The notes below the pieces were generated by a model, which was not told the DNA's origin, did not search any database, and saw nothing but the letters and a program-made list of their open reading frames with translations. This document shows, one piece after another, positions 1-7,981 of a stretch of 64,000 nucleotides of DNA (the first letter of the stretch is position 1; each line of letters begins with the position of its first letter). The DNA comes from Pikeienuella piscinae (lineage in GTDB: Bacteria; Pseudomonadota; Alphaproteobacteria; Rhodobacterales; Rhodobacteraceae): assembly GCF_011044155.1 (NCBI RefSeq), contig NZ_CP049056.1, forward strand, positions 124,001-188,000, in the 5' to 3' direction. The position numbers were made by a program, and so were the translations under genes.

Positions 1-701
1 GCCTTCCCGGAACAGAGGCGGAGGTCGCGGCGGTCGGGGCCATCTTCGGCGCGGATGGCGAGGTGGCGACCGGGGCCGATTTCACCGAAGAGGCGCTGAA
101 GGCGGCTTCGGCCGCGGGCCGGCTGGCGGAGTTCAAGGTGCTGCATTTCGCGACGCACGGCATTCTCTGGCCGACGCCGGACTGTTTCACCGATCCGGCG
201 CTGACCGTCAGCGCGACCGGGGATCCGGATAGCGACGGACTATTGAGCGCGACCGAGATCCGTGCGTTCAATCTCGACGCCCAGCTCATTGTGCTTTCGG
301 CGTGCAACACGGCCTCGACCTATCTCGCCTCGCTCGGGCGCAACGCCGGCGCGCGCGGCGATGTGGGGACGGGCGGCGCCGGGCCGACCACCGCCGCGCG
401 GATCATTCGGGAAAGCGGCGCGGGGGGCGAAAGCCTCTCCGGCCTCGCGCGGGCGTTCTTCAGCGCCGGCGCGCGCACCGTGCTGGCGACGCACTGGCCG
501 GTGGCGGACGCCGAAACGACGCGGCTGATCGCTTTCTTCTTCGAGCGGTTGAAGGGCGGCGGCGTCAGCTTCGCGGAAGCCCTGCGCGAGGCGCAGGCGC
601 GGCTGCGCGGGGCGCCGGCCACTTCTCACCCGATCTTCTGGGGGCCGTTCGTGCTGATCGGCGACGGCGGGCTGGGGCTGGGCGGCGCCGGGCGGAGTTG
701 A
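1..701 (+). CDS. CHAT domain-containing protein, C-terminal part (5' truncated by window)
   Basis: The reading frame is open from base 3, so the gene begins outside the window; about 232 residues are visible. It carries the two hallmarks of the CHAT (caspase-HetF-associated with TPRs) peptidase fold: a His in LHFATHG and a Cys in VLSACNT, spaced as in known CHAT domains, followed by the typical LARAFFSAGARTVLATHWPV and HPIFWGPFVLIG segments. Such domains usually sit at the C-terminus behind TPR repeats, and some cleave partner proteins on activation. The N-terminal part and any partner genes lie upstream of the window, so the biological role cannot be read here. The domain itself is confident; protease activity is inferred from the intact His/Cys pair. 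Confidence 0.9.
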   Translation, partial: LPGTEAEVAAVGAIFGADGEVATGADFTEEALKAASAAGRLAEFKVLHFATHGILWPTPDCFTDPALTVSATGDPDSDGLLSATEIRAFNLDAQLIVLSACNTASTYLASLGRNAGARGDVGTGGAGPTTAARIIRESGAGGESLSGLARAFFSAGARTVLATHWPVADAETTRLIAFFFERLKGGGVSFAEALREAQARLRGAPATSHPIFWGPFVLIGDGGLGLGGAGRS

Positions 702-715
702 AGGGCGCCGGCGGG

Positions 716-1381
716 TCAGTTCACCGAGGAGAAGCTCCGGGCGCAGCGGCGGGTCAAGAGGGCGGCGCGCTCGACGTCGAGGTCCTCCATCGCGACGACG
801 CCGACGCAGGCCTCGACCGCCGCCTCGCCGGCCCCCGGCCGGCGCAGCGGGCTCGCGACGCCGACGGCGCCGGTCTGCAACTCCCCCCTCGTCACGCTGA
901 ACCCGTCGCGCCGCGCACACCGCACCGCCTCCGGATCGGTCGGCTGTTCCGGCCGCCCGGAAAGGATCGCGATCCCCGCCGCGCCGGCGTGGATGGAATG
1001 GCGCCCGCCCAGCCGATAGCCGACCCGGAACGCGCCATGTTCCGGCTCGGCCACTGCGATCACCACGCATTCGGCGCCTTGCGCCACCGTGAGGAACGAT
1101 GTCGCGCCGGTGTCTTTCGCGAGCGCGGCGAGCCGGGGCTGCGCGACGGCGCGCAATTGCGGCTCGAACCGCGCCGCGAGCGCCGCCACCCCGCCGCCCA
1201 GCCTGACGCGCCCCCCGCTCGGGCGGGCGACGAGGGCCCGCGCCTCCAGCGTCGCGACGATCCGATAGGCGATGGCGCGGTGAACGCCCAGATGCGCGGC
1301 GAGAGCGGCGACGGTCACGCCCTCCGGGTTCCGGCTCACGAATTCGAGCGTCTCCAGCCCGCGATCGAGGGTCTGCAACAT
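716..1381 (-). CDS. IclR family transcriptional regulator
   Basis: This 221-residue protein starts MLQTLDRGLETLEF, the usual opening of an IclR-type winged helix (HTH roughly residues 15-45, including VAALAAHLGVHRAIAYRIVATLEA). The effector-binding IclR domain follows (GATSFLTVAQGAECVVIAVAEP, then HSIHAGAAGIAIL). It is slightly short for the family, which is usually about 250 residues. It is divergently transcribed from the P450 gene across a 108-bp gap, the classic arrangement for a local regulator of a catabolic gene, so it probably controls the P450 and perhaps the TRAP transporter. The start was placed at the ATG preceding the conserved LQTLDRG; the upstream extension of the frame has no IclR character. 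Confidence 0.88.
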   Translation of the reverse strand: MLQTLDRGLETLEFVSRNPEGVTVAALAAHLGVHRAIAYRIVATLEARALVARPSGGRVRLGGGVAALAARFEPQLRAVAQPRLAALAKDTGATSFLTVAQGAECVVIAVAEPEHGAFRVGYRLGGRHSIHAGAAGIAILSGRPEQPTDPEAVRCARRDGFSVTRGELQTGAVGVASPLRRPGAGEAAVEACVGVVAMEDLDVERAALLTRRCARSFSSVN

Positions 1382-1489
1382 GGCTGCGCCATCCTCCGCA
1401 ACACTCGCGCCGGCGTCGCACCGGATTGCGAATGGTTCCGAATATTGATAACATCTGTGCGATAATAGAGACAATAAGGAATCGCGTTC

Positions 1490-3778
1490 ATGACCGATGC
1501 CAGCATCGGCGTCTGTCCGTTCGACGGCGCGGCGGTTTCGCCCGAGGCCGCCGCCTTCGACGTTTTCGGCGCGCCATACCAGGCCGACCCGGCGGAGGCG
1601 TTGCGTTGGTCCCGTGAGCAGGAGCCTGTCTTTTACAGCCCCAAGTTCGGCTACTGGATCGTCAGCCGCTATGAGGACGTGAAGGCGGTGTTTCGCGACA
1701 ACATCCTTTTCTCGCCCTCCATCGCGCTGGAGAAGATCGCCCCGGCCTCGCCGGAGGCGGGCGCGGTCCTGAAGCGCTACGGTTATGCGCTGAACCGGAC
1801 CATGGTGAACGAGGACGAGCCGGACCACATGGAGCGGCGGCGACTCCTGATGGGCGCATTCCTGCCCGAGAAGCTCGAGAAGCACGCGCCGATGATCCGC
1901 CGCCTGACGACGGCGCGGCTCGACGCCATCATCGACAACGGGCGGGCCGATCTGGTGAAGGAGGTGTTCTGGGATATCCCGGCGACGGTCGCGCTGCATT
2001 TCCTCGGCGTGGACGACGCCGATATCGCGGAGCTCAAGTCCTTCTCCGTCGCCCATACCGTCAATACATGGGGCCGACCGTCGCCCGAGGAACAGGTTCA
2101 CGTCGCCGAACAGGTCGGGCGGTTCTGGGAGGCGTCGGGGCGCATCGTCGCGAAGATGCGCGCCAACCCCGATGGCGAGGGCTGGATGTATGACAGCATC
2201 CGGCGGAACGCGACGCACCCGGATATCGTCACCGACAGCTATCTTCACTCGATGATGATGGCGATCCTCGTCGCCGCGCACGAGACGACCGCCCATGCCT
2301 CCGCCAACGCGTTCCGGCAGCTGCTTTCGCGGCGTGAAAGATGGGATGAGCTTGTAGAGACCCCCGATCTCATCCCCAACGCGGTCGAGGAATGCCTGCG
2401 CTACGCCGGGTCGATCGTCGCCTGGCGGCGGAAGGCGACGGCGGCCTGCCGGATCGGTGATGTACCGATCCCGGAGGGCGCGAAGCTGCTGATCGTCATG
2501 GCCTCGGCCAATCGCGACCCGGCGCATTTCGAGAATCCGGACGAACTGGACCTCTACCGCGACAACGCCGCCGACCATCTGTCCTTCGGCTATGGCAGCC
2601 ACCAGTGTATGGGCAAGAACATCGCCCGGATGGAGATGCGGATATTCATAGAAGAGTTTACGCGGCGCATTCCGGGCCTTCGCCTCGTCCTGGATCAGGA
2701 ATTCGCCTCGCTGCCGAACACATCGTTTCGCGGCCCCACCTCGCTGCTGGTGGAGTGGGACCCGGCGCAGACCCCCGAGCGGCGGGCGAAAGCGCGGCGC
2801 GCGACGAAGGACTTCGCCGTCGGCCCGCCGGTGCGGAGCGAGATTCTGCGCACGCTGGAAATCGCCGAGGCGCGGCGCGTTGGCGGCATCCTGTATCTTT
2901 CGCTTCGCGATCCGCGCGGGCGTTCGCTGCCGCGCTGGAGCGCCGGCGCGCATCTCGACCTGATCCACGGCGGGTTTCGCCGGAAATACTCGCTCTGCGG
3001 CCAGTCCCCCGATCGCTACGATGTCGCGGTGCTGCTGGAGGCCGAGGGGCGCGGCGGTTCGCGCCATTTCCATGAATCCCTGAGCGTCGGAGACGCGGTG
3101 CGCGTCGCCGGGCCGCGCAATCATTTCCGCCTGGACGAGCGCGCGCCGCGCTATGTCCTACTCGCCGGCGGCATCGGGATCACGCCGATCATCGCCATGG
3201 CGGATCGGCTGAAGGCGCTTGGGAAACCCTATGCGCTGCATTTCGCCGGCCGCGCGCGCGGCGCGATGGCGTTTCTCGACCGGCTGGAGCGCGAGCATGG
3301 CGACGCGCTGACCCTGCACGTCGCGGAAGAGGGGGGGCGCGTCGATCTCGCGACGCTGGTCTCCGGCCTTCCGGACGACGCGGAGCTTTACGCCTGCGGG
3401 CCGGAGCGGATGCTGGCGGCGCTGGAGGCGGAGTTTGCGGGCAAGCGTTCGGACGTGTTGCGCTCGGAGCGGTTCTCCTCCGCCGCCGCGGCGCTCGAAC
3501 CCGAAAAGGAGCACGGGTTCGAACTCGTTCTACGCGACTCGGACCTTCTGCTGAAGGTCAGGCGCGATCAGACCGTGCTCGACGCGCTGGAGGAGGCGGG
3601 CGTCGATGTCGCCTGCGATTGCCGGGAGGGGCTCTGCGGCTCCTGCGAGGCGACGGTGCTCGAGGGAGAACTCGACCACCGCGACAATGTGCTGACCGCG
3701 AGCGAGCGGGCCAAGGGCGATCGTATCATCACCTGTTGCTCGCGGGCGAAGGGTGGGAGGATCGTGCTTGCGCTGTAG
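1490..3778 (+). CDS. Self-sufficient cytochrome P450 (CYP116B/P450RhF-like, P450-reductase-ferredoxin fusion)
   Basis: This 762-residue monooxygenase carries its own electron-transfer chain. Residues about 1-440 are a P450 domain, with the I-helix AAHETT (262-267) and heme loop FGYGSHQCMGKN with Cys373 as thiolate ligand. Residues about 460-660 form a phthalate-dioxygenase-reductase-like module (RKYSLCGQ for FMN, GGIGITPI for NADH). The C-terminus is a plant-type [2Fe-2S] ferredoxin with Cys711, 716 and 719 plus a Cys at 749/750. Length and domain order match CYP116B enzymes (P450RhF is about 770 residues), which oxidise varied aromatics and alkyl compounds; the native substrate is unknown. 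AAGGA at 1475-1479 serves as a ribosome site. The neighbours (IclR regulator, TRAP transporter) suggest a catabolic cassette. Confidence 0.95.
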   Translation: MTDASIGVCPFDGAAVSPEAAAFDVFGAPYQADPAEALRWSREQEPVFYSPKFGYWIVSRYEDVKAVFRDNILFSPSIALEKIAPASPEAGAVLKRYGYALNRTMVNEDEPDHMERRRLLMGAFLPEKLEKHAPMIRRLTTARLDAIIDNGRADLVKEVFWDIPATVALHFLGVDDADIAELKSFSVAHTVNTWGRPSPEEQVHVAEQVGRFWEASGRIVAKMRANPDGEGWMYDSIRRNATHPDIVTDSYLHSMMMAILVAAHETTAHASANAFRQLLSRRERWDELVETPDLIPNAVEECLRYAGSIVAWRRKATAACRIGDVPIPEGAKLLIVMASANRDPAHFENPDELDLYRDNAADHLSFGYGSHQCMGKNIARMEMRIFIEEFTRRIPGLRLVLDQEFASLPNTSFRGPTSLLVEWDPAQTPERRAKARRATKDFAVGPPVRSEILRTLEIAEARRVGGILYLSLRDPRGRSLPRWSAGAHLDLIHGGFRRKYSLCGQSPDRYDVAVLLEAEGRGGSRHFHESLSVGDAVRVAGPRNHFRLDERAPRYVLLAGGIGITPIIAMADRLKALGKPYALHFAGRARGAMAFLDRLEREHGDALTLHVAEEGGRVDLATLVSGLPDDAELYACGPERMLAALEAEFAGKRSDVLRSERFSSAAAALEPEKEHGFELVLRDSDLLLKVRRDQTVLDALEEAGVDVACDCREGLCGSCEATVLEGELDHRDNVLTASERAKGDRIITCCSRAKGGRIVLAL

Positions 3779-3925
3779 GCGACGGGCCGGCGGCATGCGG
3801 GGGCGCGTCGAAGATCCGGCGCGGCGAAGCAGAGGCTGTTATTGTGGCGGCGCGCGTCGTAAAGGCGTTCAATGGCCGGAAGCGAAGCAGCCAGACAAGA
3901 TCAGGACGCAAAGGGAGAGGAACCC

Positions 3926-4963
3926 ATGACATCCAGTTTCAGACTCGGCCTCGGCGCAATCGCCGCGGCCGCCGCCGCAGCTGCGGGAATGGCGACGCAG
4001 GCCGCGGCTGAAACCACGCTCAAGCTCAGCCATTTCCTGCCGACCGTTCACGGCATCCACACGGATTTCATCAAGCCCTGGACCGAGCAGGTGACCGCCT
4101 GCACCGATGGCGAGGTGCAGTTCGAGATCTTCGCCGCGGGCTCGCAGCTCGGCAATGTCGCGCGCCAGCAGGAGCAGGTCATGGCCGGCGTCGTGGATAT
4201 CGCCCACGGCCTCCACGGCATCCCGCGCGGCCGCTTTCCGCGCACCTCGGTCATCGACATGCCGTTCCTGACCGACGACGCCGGAGCCGCCACCCACGCG
4301 CTCTGGACGATGCTTCCGGACGAGTTGGCGGAGGAATATGATGGCCTCAAGGTGCTGGCGCTTCACGCGCATAATGGCGGCCTGATTCACACCAGCGAGA
4401 AGAAGGTGGAGACGATGGAGGACCTCGACGGCCTCCGCATCCGCACACCGAGCCCGGCCGTGTCGGAGATGCTTACCTTCCTCGGTGCGACACCGCAGGG
4501 CCTGCCGCCGGGTCAGGTCTATGAGAGCCTGCAGCGCGGGGTCATCGACGGCACCGTGTTCCCGTGGGATCCGGTTGCATCCTTCGGCCTGAACGAGGTC
4601 TTGAAATATCATCTTGATGCAGGCGCTTACACAGTTTCGTTCTTCTTCGTGATGAATGAGAATTCGTACAACTCCCTCAGTGAGACGGCGCAGGCTTGCG
4701 TTGACAAGTATTCGGGCGACGCGCTGGTTTCGAATTTCGGCGACTGGTGGGACGCATGGGACGCGCCGGGCCGTCAGGGGGCGATCGACGCCGGCCACGA
4801 GATCACCGAGCTTTCCGACGAGGAGAGAGAGCGCTGGCGCGAGACGCTGGCCCCGATGATCGACGGCTATCTCGAGGAGCTGAAGGCCGACGGCGTCGAC
4901 AACGCGCAGGAGATCTACGCGCGGATGCAGGAATTGGTCGCCGAATACGCGGCGTCCAACTGA
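3926..4963 (+). CDS. dctP: TRAP transporter solute-binding protein, DctP family
   Basis: This 345-residue periplasmic receptor of a tripartite ATP-independent transporter begins with a signal peptide (MTSSFRLGLGAIAAAAAAA, cleavage likely after QAAA). Mature DctP features follow: TTLKLSHFLPTVHG at the N-terminus, and DLDGLRIRTPSP and ESLQRGVIDGTVFPWDPV in the middle, the region that holds the carboxylate-binding Arg in this family. The start at 3926 is chosen because GGGAGAGG lies at 3913-3920 and the signal peptide begins there; an in-frame ATG at 3872 would add 18 polar residues. It is followed by dctQ and dctM. The ligand is probably an organic acid, but its identity is not readable from sequence. 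Confidence 0.93.
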   Translation: MTSSFRLGLGAIAAAAAAAAGMATQAAAETTLKLSHFLPTVHGIHTDFIKPWTEQVTACTDGEVQFEIFAAGSQLGNVARQQEQVMAGVVDIAHGLHGIPRGRFPRTSVIDMPFLTDDAGAATHALWTMLPDELAEEYDGLKVLALHAHNGGLIHTSEKKVETMEDLDGLRIRTPSPAVSEMLTFLGATPQGLPPGQVYESLQRGVIDGTVFPWDPVASFGLNEVLKYHLDAGAYTVSFFFVMNENSYNSLSETAQACVDKYSGDALVSNFGDWWDAWDAPGRQGAIDAGHEITELSDEERERWRETLAPMIDGYLEELKADGVDNAQEIYARMQELVAEYAASN

Positions 4964-5045
4964 CGGTCGAATCCGACGCGCCGATGGATCGGGCGAGAGC
5001 CGGCCGAACCATCGGCGCGCGGAATCGAGAGGGGACAGATTGGTC

Positions 5046-5531
5046 ATGAGACGGGTCGCGCATTGGCTCCGCCGCTTTCTTCGCGCGATAGCGGGGTTGG
5101 GCGTTCTCGCCTATGCGCTGGCGGCGCTCGTCACCGTCGCGGACATTCTCGGTCGCCAGGTCGGCGTCCCGATCGATGGCGTCGTCGACCTGGTGCAGCT
5201 CTTCGTGATGGCGGGGGCCTGGTTGGTGATGCCTTACGCGTTCATGGCCGGCGCCCATGTCGGCGTGGATTTCCTCGTCGGGGCCCTGCCGGCCGCGCCG
5301 GCGGCGGCGCTGCGGCTCATAGCGGCGACGCTGGCGTTCACCCTCCTCGCGCTCATGCTCTGGCAGGGCGTGCTGACCTACGAGACGCGCACGATGTTCG
5401 GCGACCGCTCGCAGCAGCTCGGCATACCGATCGCATGGTACTGGTGGCCCTTGCTCGCGGGCCTTGCGTTGTCGCTGCTGGGCGTCGCGCTCGCGGGCGC
5501 GGAAAGCTCCGATGCGAAGGCGAAACAATGA
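5046..5531 (+). CDS. dctQ: TRAP transporter small permease subunit, DctQ family
   Basis: This is a small inner-membrane protein of about 161 residues with four predicted hydrophobic segments (GLGVLAYALAALVTVADILG, a central AGAWLVMPYAFMAGAHVGVDFL, LRLIAATLAFTLLALML, WYWWPLLAGLALSLLGVAL). The AHVGVDFLV motif is typical of DctQ. A TTG two codons upstream (5040) is a possible alternative start; the ATG at 5046 sits at better spacing from GAGGGG (5029-5034). It lies between dctP and dctM, and its stop overlaps the dctM start by four bases (ATGA), indicating translational coupling. Confidence 0.9.
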   Translation: MRRVAHWLRRFLRAIAGLGVLAYALAALVTVADILGRQVGVPIDGVVDLVQLFVMAGAWLVMPYAFMAGAHVGVDFLVGALPAAPAAALRLIAATLAFTLLALMLWQGVLTYETRTMFGDRSQQLGIPIAWYWWPLLAGLALSLLGVALAGAESSDAKAKQ

Positions 5532-6829
5532 GCGCGGCGTGGCTCGGAGTTCTGGGGTTCATCGCGACATTGGGGCTGATCGGCCTCGGGCTGCCGGTCG
5601 CCATCGCGATGGGCGTGATCGGGACGCTGGGCTACTGGTGGCTCAACGGCTGGACCGGCGTCGCCTTTGTTCTCGGCTCGACGCCGTTCGAGTCGCTCTT
5701 TCCCTACTCCTTCAGCGTGATCCCGCTCTTCGTGATGATGGGGGTCTTCGCCTCCCATGCCGGGTTGTCGCGTTCGCTTTTCGACGTTCTCAACGGGTTT
5801 TTCGGGCACAGGCGCGGCGGGCTCGCGGTCACGACCATCGGGGCTTCGGCGATTTTCGGCGCGATCTGCGGCTCGTCCCTCGCCACCGTCGCCACGATCG
5901 GTCGCGTCGCCATGCCGGAGATGGAGCGTCATGGGTACGATCCGTCCCTCGCCTCGGCGACGGTGGCGGCCGGGGGGACGCTTGGCGTGCTGATCCCGCC
6001 GTCGATCCTGCTGGTGATTTACGGGCTGCTCACGCAAAGCTCGATCGGCGCGCTCTTCATCGGCGCGCTGCTGCCGGGGCTGCTCGGTGCGGTGCTCTAC
6101 GCCGCCGCGGTGAAAATCCGCGTCGGACTGAAGCCTGAGCTTGCGCCGAAAGCCGAGCGCACCGGCTGGCGCGGACGCGCGGCGCTGATGGGGCGCATCT
6201 GGCCGGTGGCGCTGCTGTTCTGCGTGGTTATCGGCGGCATCTATCTCGGCTGGTTTTCGCCCACCGAGGCGGCGGCGGTCGGCGCCGTCGGCGCCTTTCT
6301 GCTTGCGCTTCTGAGCCGTAGCCTGACGCGGGAAAACCTGCGCGCCTCGGTCTACGAGACCGCCGCGTTGACCGGCATGATCTTCTTCATCCTGATCGGC
6401 GCCGCGATCTTCAACTTCTTTCTGGAGAACACCGGCCTGCCGCAATTTCTTATCGCCGCTATCGAAGGCGCCGGCCTCTCTCCGCTTGCCGTCATGGTGC
6501 TGATCCTCGCGTTCTATATCGTCCTCGGCTGTTTCATGGATGCGATGTCGATGATCCTGCTGACCGTCCCACTTCTCGCCCCGGTGGCGCTGGACATGGG
6601 GTTCGACCTCGTCTGGTTCGGCATCCTCGTGGTGACGGTGGCCGAGATCGGCCTGATCACCCCGCCGGTGGGCATGAACCTATTCGTGGTTCAGGGCACG
6701 TCGAAGAATCTTACACAGGGGGTGGTGGTGCGCGGCATCCTGCCTTTCATCGTCGCGGATATCCTGCGTCTTGCGCTGCTGGTCGCGTTTCCGGCGCTGG
6801 TTCTCTGGTTGCCGGGCGCCGGGCTCTGA
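5528..6829 (+). CDS. dctM: TRAP transporter large permease subunit, DctM family
   Basis: This 433-residue polytopic membrane protein contains the DctM signatures: FVMMGVFASHAGLSRSLFD, GGLAVTTIGASAIFGAICGSS, GTLGVLIPPSILLVIYG and ITPPVGMNLFVVQG. It is the ion-coupled translocation channel that works with DctQ and the periplasmic DctP. The start ATG at 5528 overlaps the dctQ stop. The gene ends 15 bp before the convergent end of the enolase-superfamily gene, with no obvious terminator between them. The transporter probably imports a carboxylate related to the upstream P450 and IclR genes, but this is inference from position only. Confidence 0.93.
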   Translation: MSAAWLGVLGFIATLGLIGLGLPVAIAMGVIGTLGYWWLNGWTGVAFVLGSTPFESLFPYSFSVIPLFVMMGVFASHAGLSRSLFDVLNGFFGHRRGGLAVTTIGASAIFGAICGSSLATVATIGRVAMPEMERHGYDPSLASATVAAGGTLGVLIPPSILLVIYGLLTQSSIGALFIGALLPGLLGAVLYAAAVKIRVGLKPELAPKAERTGWRGRAALMGRIWPVALLFCVVIGGIYLGWFSPTEAAAVGAVGAFLLALLSRSLTRENLRASVYETAALTGMIFFILIGAAIFNFFLENTGLPQFLIAAIEGAGLSPLAVMVLILAFYIVLGCFMDAMSMILLTVPLLAPVALDMGFDLVWFGILVVTVAEIGLITPPVGMNLFVVQGTSKNLTQGVVVRGILPFIVADILRLALLVAFPALVLWLPGAGL

Positions 6830-6844
6830 ACAGCCGGGGGCGCG

Positions 6845-7981
6845 TCAGTTGACGCGCCAGCGCTCCAGCACGTCGCGCCGGACCTCGACGCCGAGGCCCG
6901 GCCCATCCGGTACATGGGCGACGCCATCCTTCACGCGCACCGGCTCGACAAGCAGGTCCTGGCGGAAGGGGTGCGGGGTCGAATCATATTCGAGAAGCGG
7001 TTGGTGCGCGCCAAGACCGGGGGCGGAGGTGGGCAGTACGGCGAGAAGCTGCATCGCGGCGGCGAGGCCGATCCCGGTGCCCCAGACATGCGGCTGGTGG
7101 CGTGCGCCATGCGTCCAGGCGAGGTCGGCGATGCGTTTCGCCTCCGTCAGTCCGCCGCAGGAGGCGGTGTCGGGCTGGATGATGTCCATCGCGCGGGCGT
7201 CGAGGATGCGGCGGAAATCGTGCCGCGTGAAGCTGCACTCGCCACCGGCGATCGGGATGGAGGTGAACCGGCGTATCTCGGCATAGCCTTCGAGGTCCTC
7301 CGGCTCCACCGGCTCCTCGAACCAGCCGATATCCAGCGGCTCCATCGCGCGGGCGAGACGTTTCGCCTGCACGAGATCGCAGCCGTGATTGGCGTCCACA
7401 AAAAGCTCCGCGCCGCCGATCGCGCCGCGCAGCATCTCGACGAGGGCGATGTCGTCGGCGAAGCCGAACCCCACCTTGGTCTTCATCGCGGTGAACCCGG
7501 CCGCGAGATAGCCCTCCGCCTCCGCCTTCAGCATGACGTGGTTCTCCGCCCGGTCGTTCGTGCGGCGATAGAGCCCGGTGGCGTAAGCGCGGACGGAGGA
7601 GCGGACCGGGCCGCCCATCAGGCGGTGGACGGGCTGGCCGTAGGTCTTCCCGCGGATGTCCCAGAGCGCGATGTCGATGGCCGAGAGCGCCTGAATCGCC
7701 AGGCCGCGCTGGCCGTGATCGCGCCAGCCGTTGTAAATCTCCTCCCAGATCGCCTCACCCGCCAGCGGGTCGCGCCCGATCAGGCGCGGGGCGTAGAGCG
7801 TCTCGATGATCGCCGCGATGGCGAGCGGCGGGCCATAGGCGTCGCCCCAGCCGGTGATGCCGGAGTCGGTCTCCACTTCAAGGACGAGGCCGACGCGACG
7901 GTCGACCCAGGACTGTGAAAATGCGAAGGGCCGGTCGATGGGCGCTTCCAGGGCGTGCGCGCGGACCTTGATGATCTTCAT
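6845..7981 (-). CDS. Enolase-superfamily dehydratase/racemase, mandelate racemase subgroup
   Basis: The 378-residue protein has an N-terminal MR/MLE capping domain and a C-terminal barrel. Visible catalytic parts are the KxK motif (Lys167, Lys169 in AMKTKVGFG), metal ligands Asp196 (FVDANHG), Glu222 (GWFEEPV) and Glu248 (AGGEC), and the His298 (QPHVWGTGIG)/Asp271 (IIQPDTASCGG) dyad. This set marks the mandelate racemase/acid-sugar dehydratase subgroup. It lacks the KxD of dipeptide epimerases, despite lying beside a dipeptide-type ABC transporter. Its start overlaps the stop of the upstream ATPase gene (ATGA), making it the last gene of the ABC operon. The substrate, perhaps a sugar acid or a small hydroxy acid brought in by the transporter, is unknown. 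Confidence 0.9.
   Translation of the reverse strand: MKIIKVRAHALEAPIDRPFAFSQSWVDRRVGLVLEVETDSGITGWGDAYGPPLAIAAIIETLYAPRLIGRDPLAGEAIWEEIYNGWRDHGQRGLAIQALSAIDIALWDIRGKTYGQPVHRLMGGPVRSSVRAYATGLYRRTNDRAENHVMLKAEAEGYLAAGFTAMKTKVGFGFADDIALVEMLRGAIGGAELFVDANHGCDLVQAKRLARAMEPLDIGWFEEPVEPEDLEGYAEIRRFTSIPIAGGECSFTRHDFRRILDARAMDIIQPDTASCGGLTEAKRIADLAWTHGARHQPHVWGTGIGLAAAMQLLAVLPTSAPGLGAHQPLLEYDSTPHPFRQDLLVEPVRVKDGVAHVPDGPGLGVEVRRDVLERWRVN

Noticed and set aside
240-1454. Long open frame on the minus strand across the CHAT and IclR genes
   Set aside because: Arg/Gly-rich translation without domains; the plus-strand CHAT frame and minus-strand IclR frame have clear family motifs in other frames.
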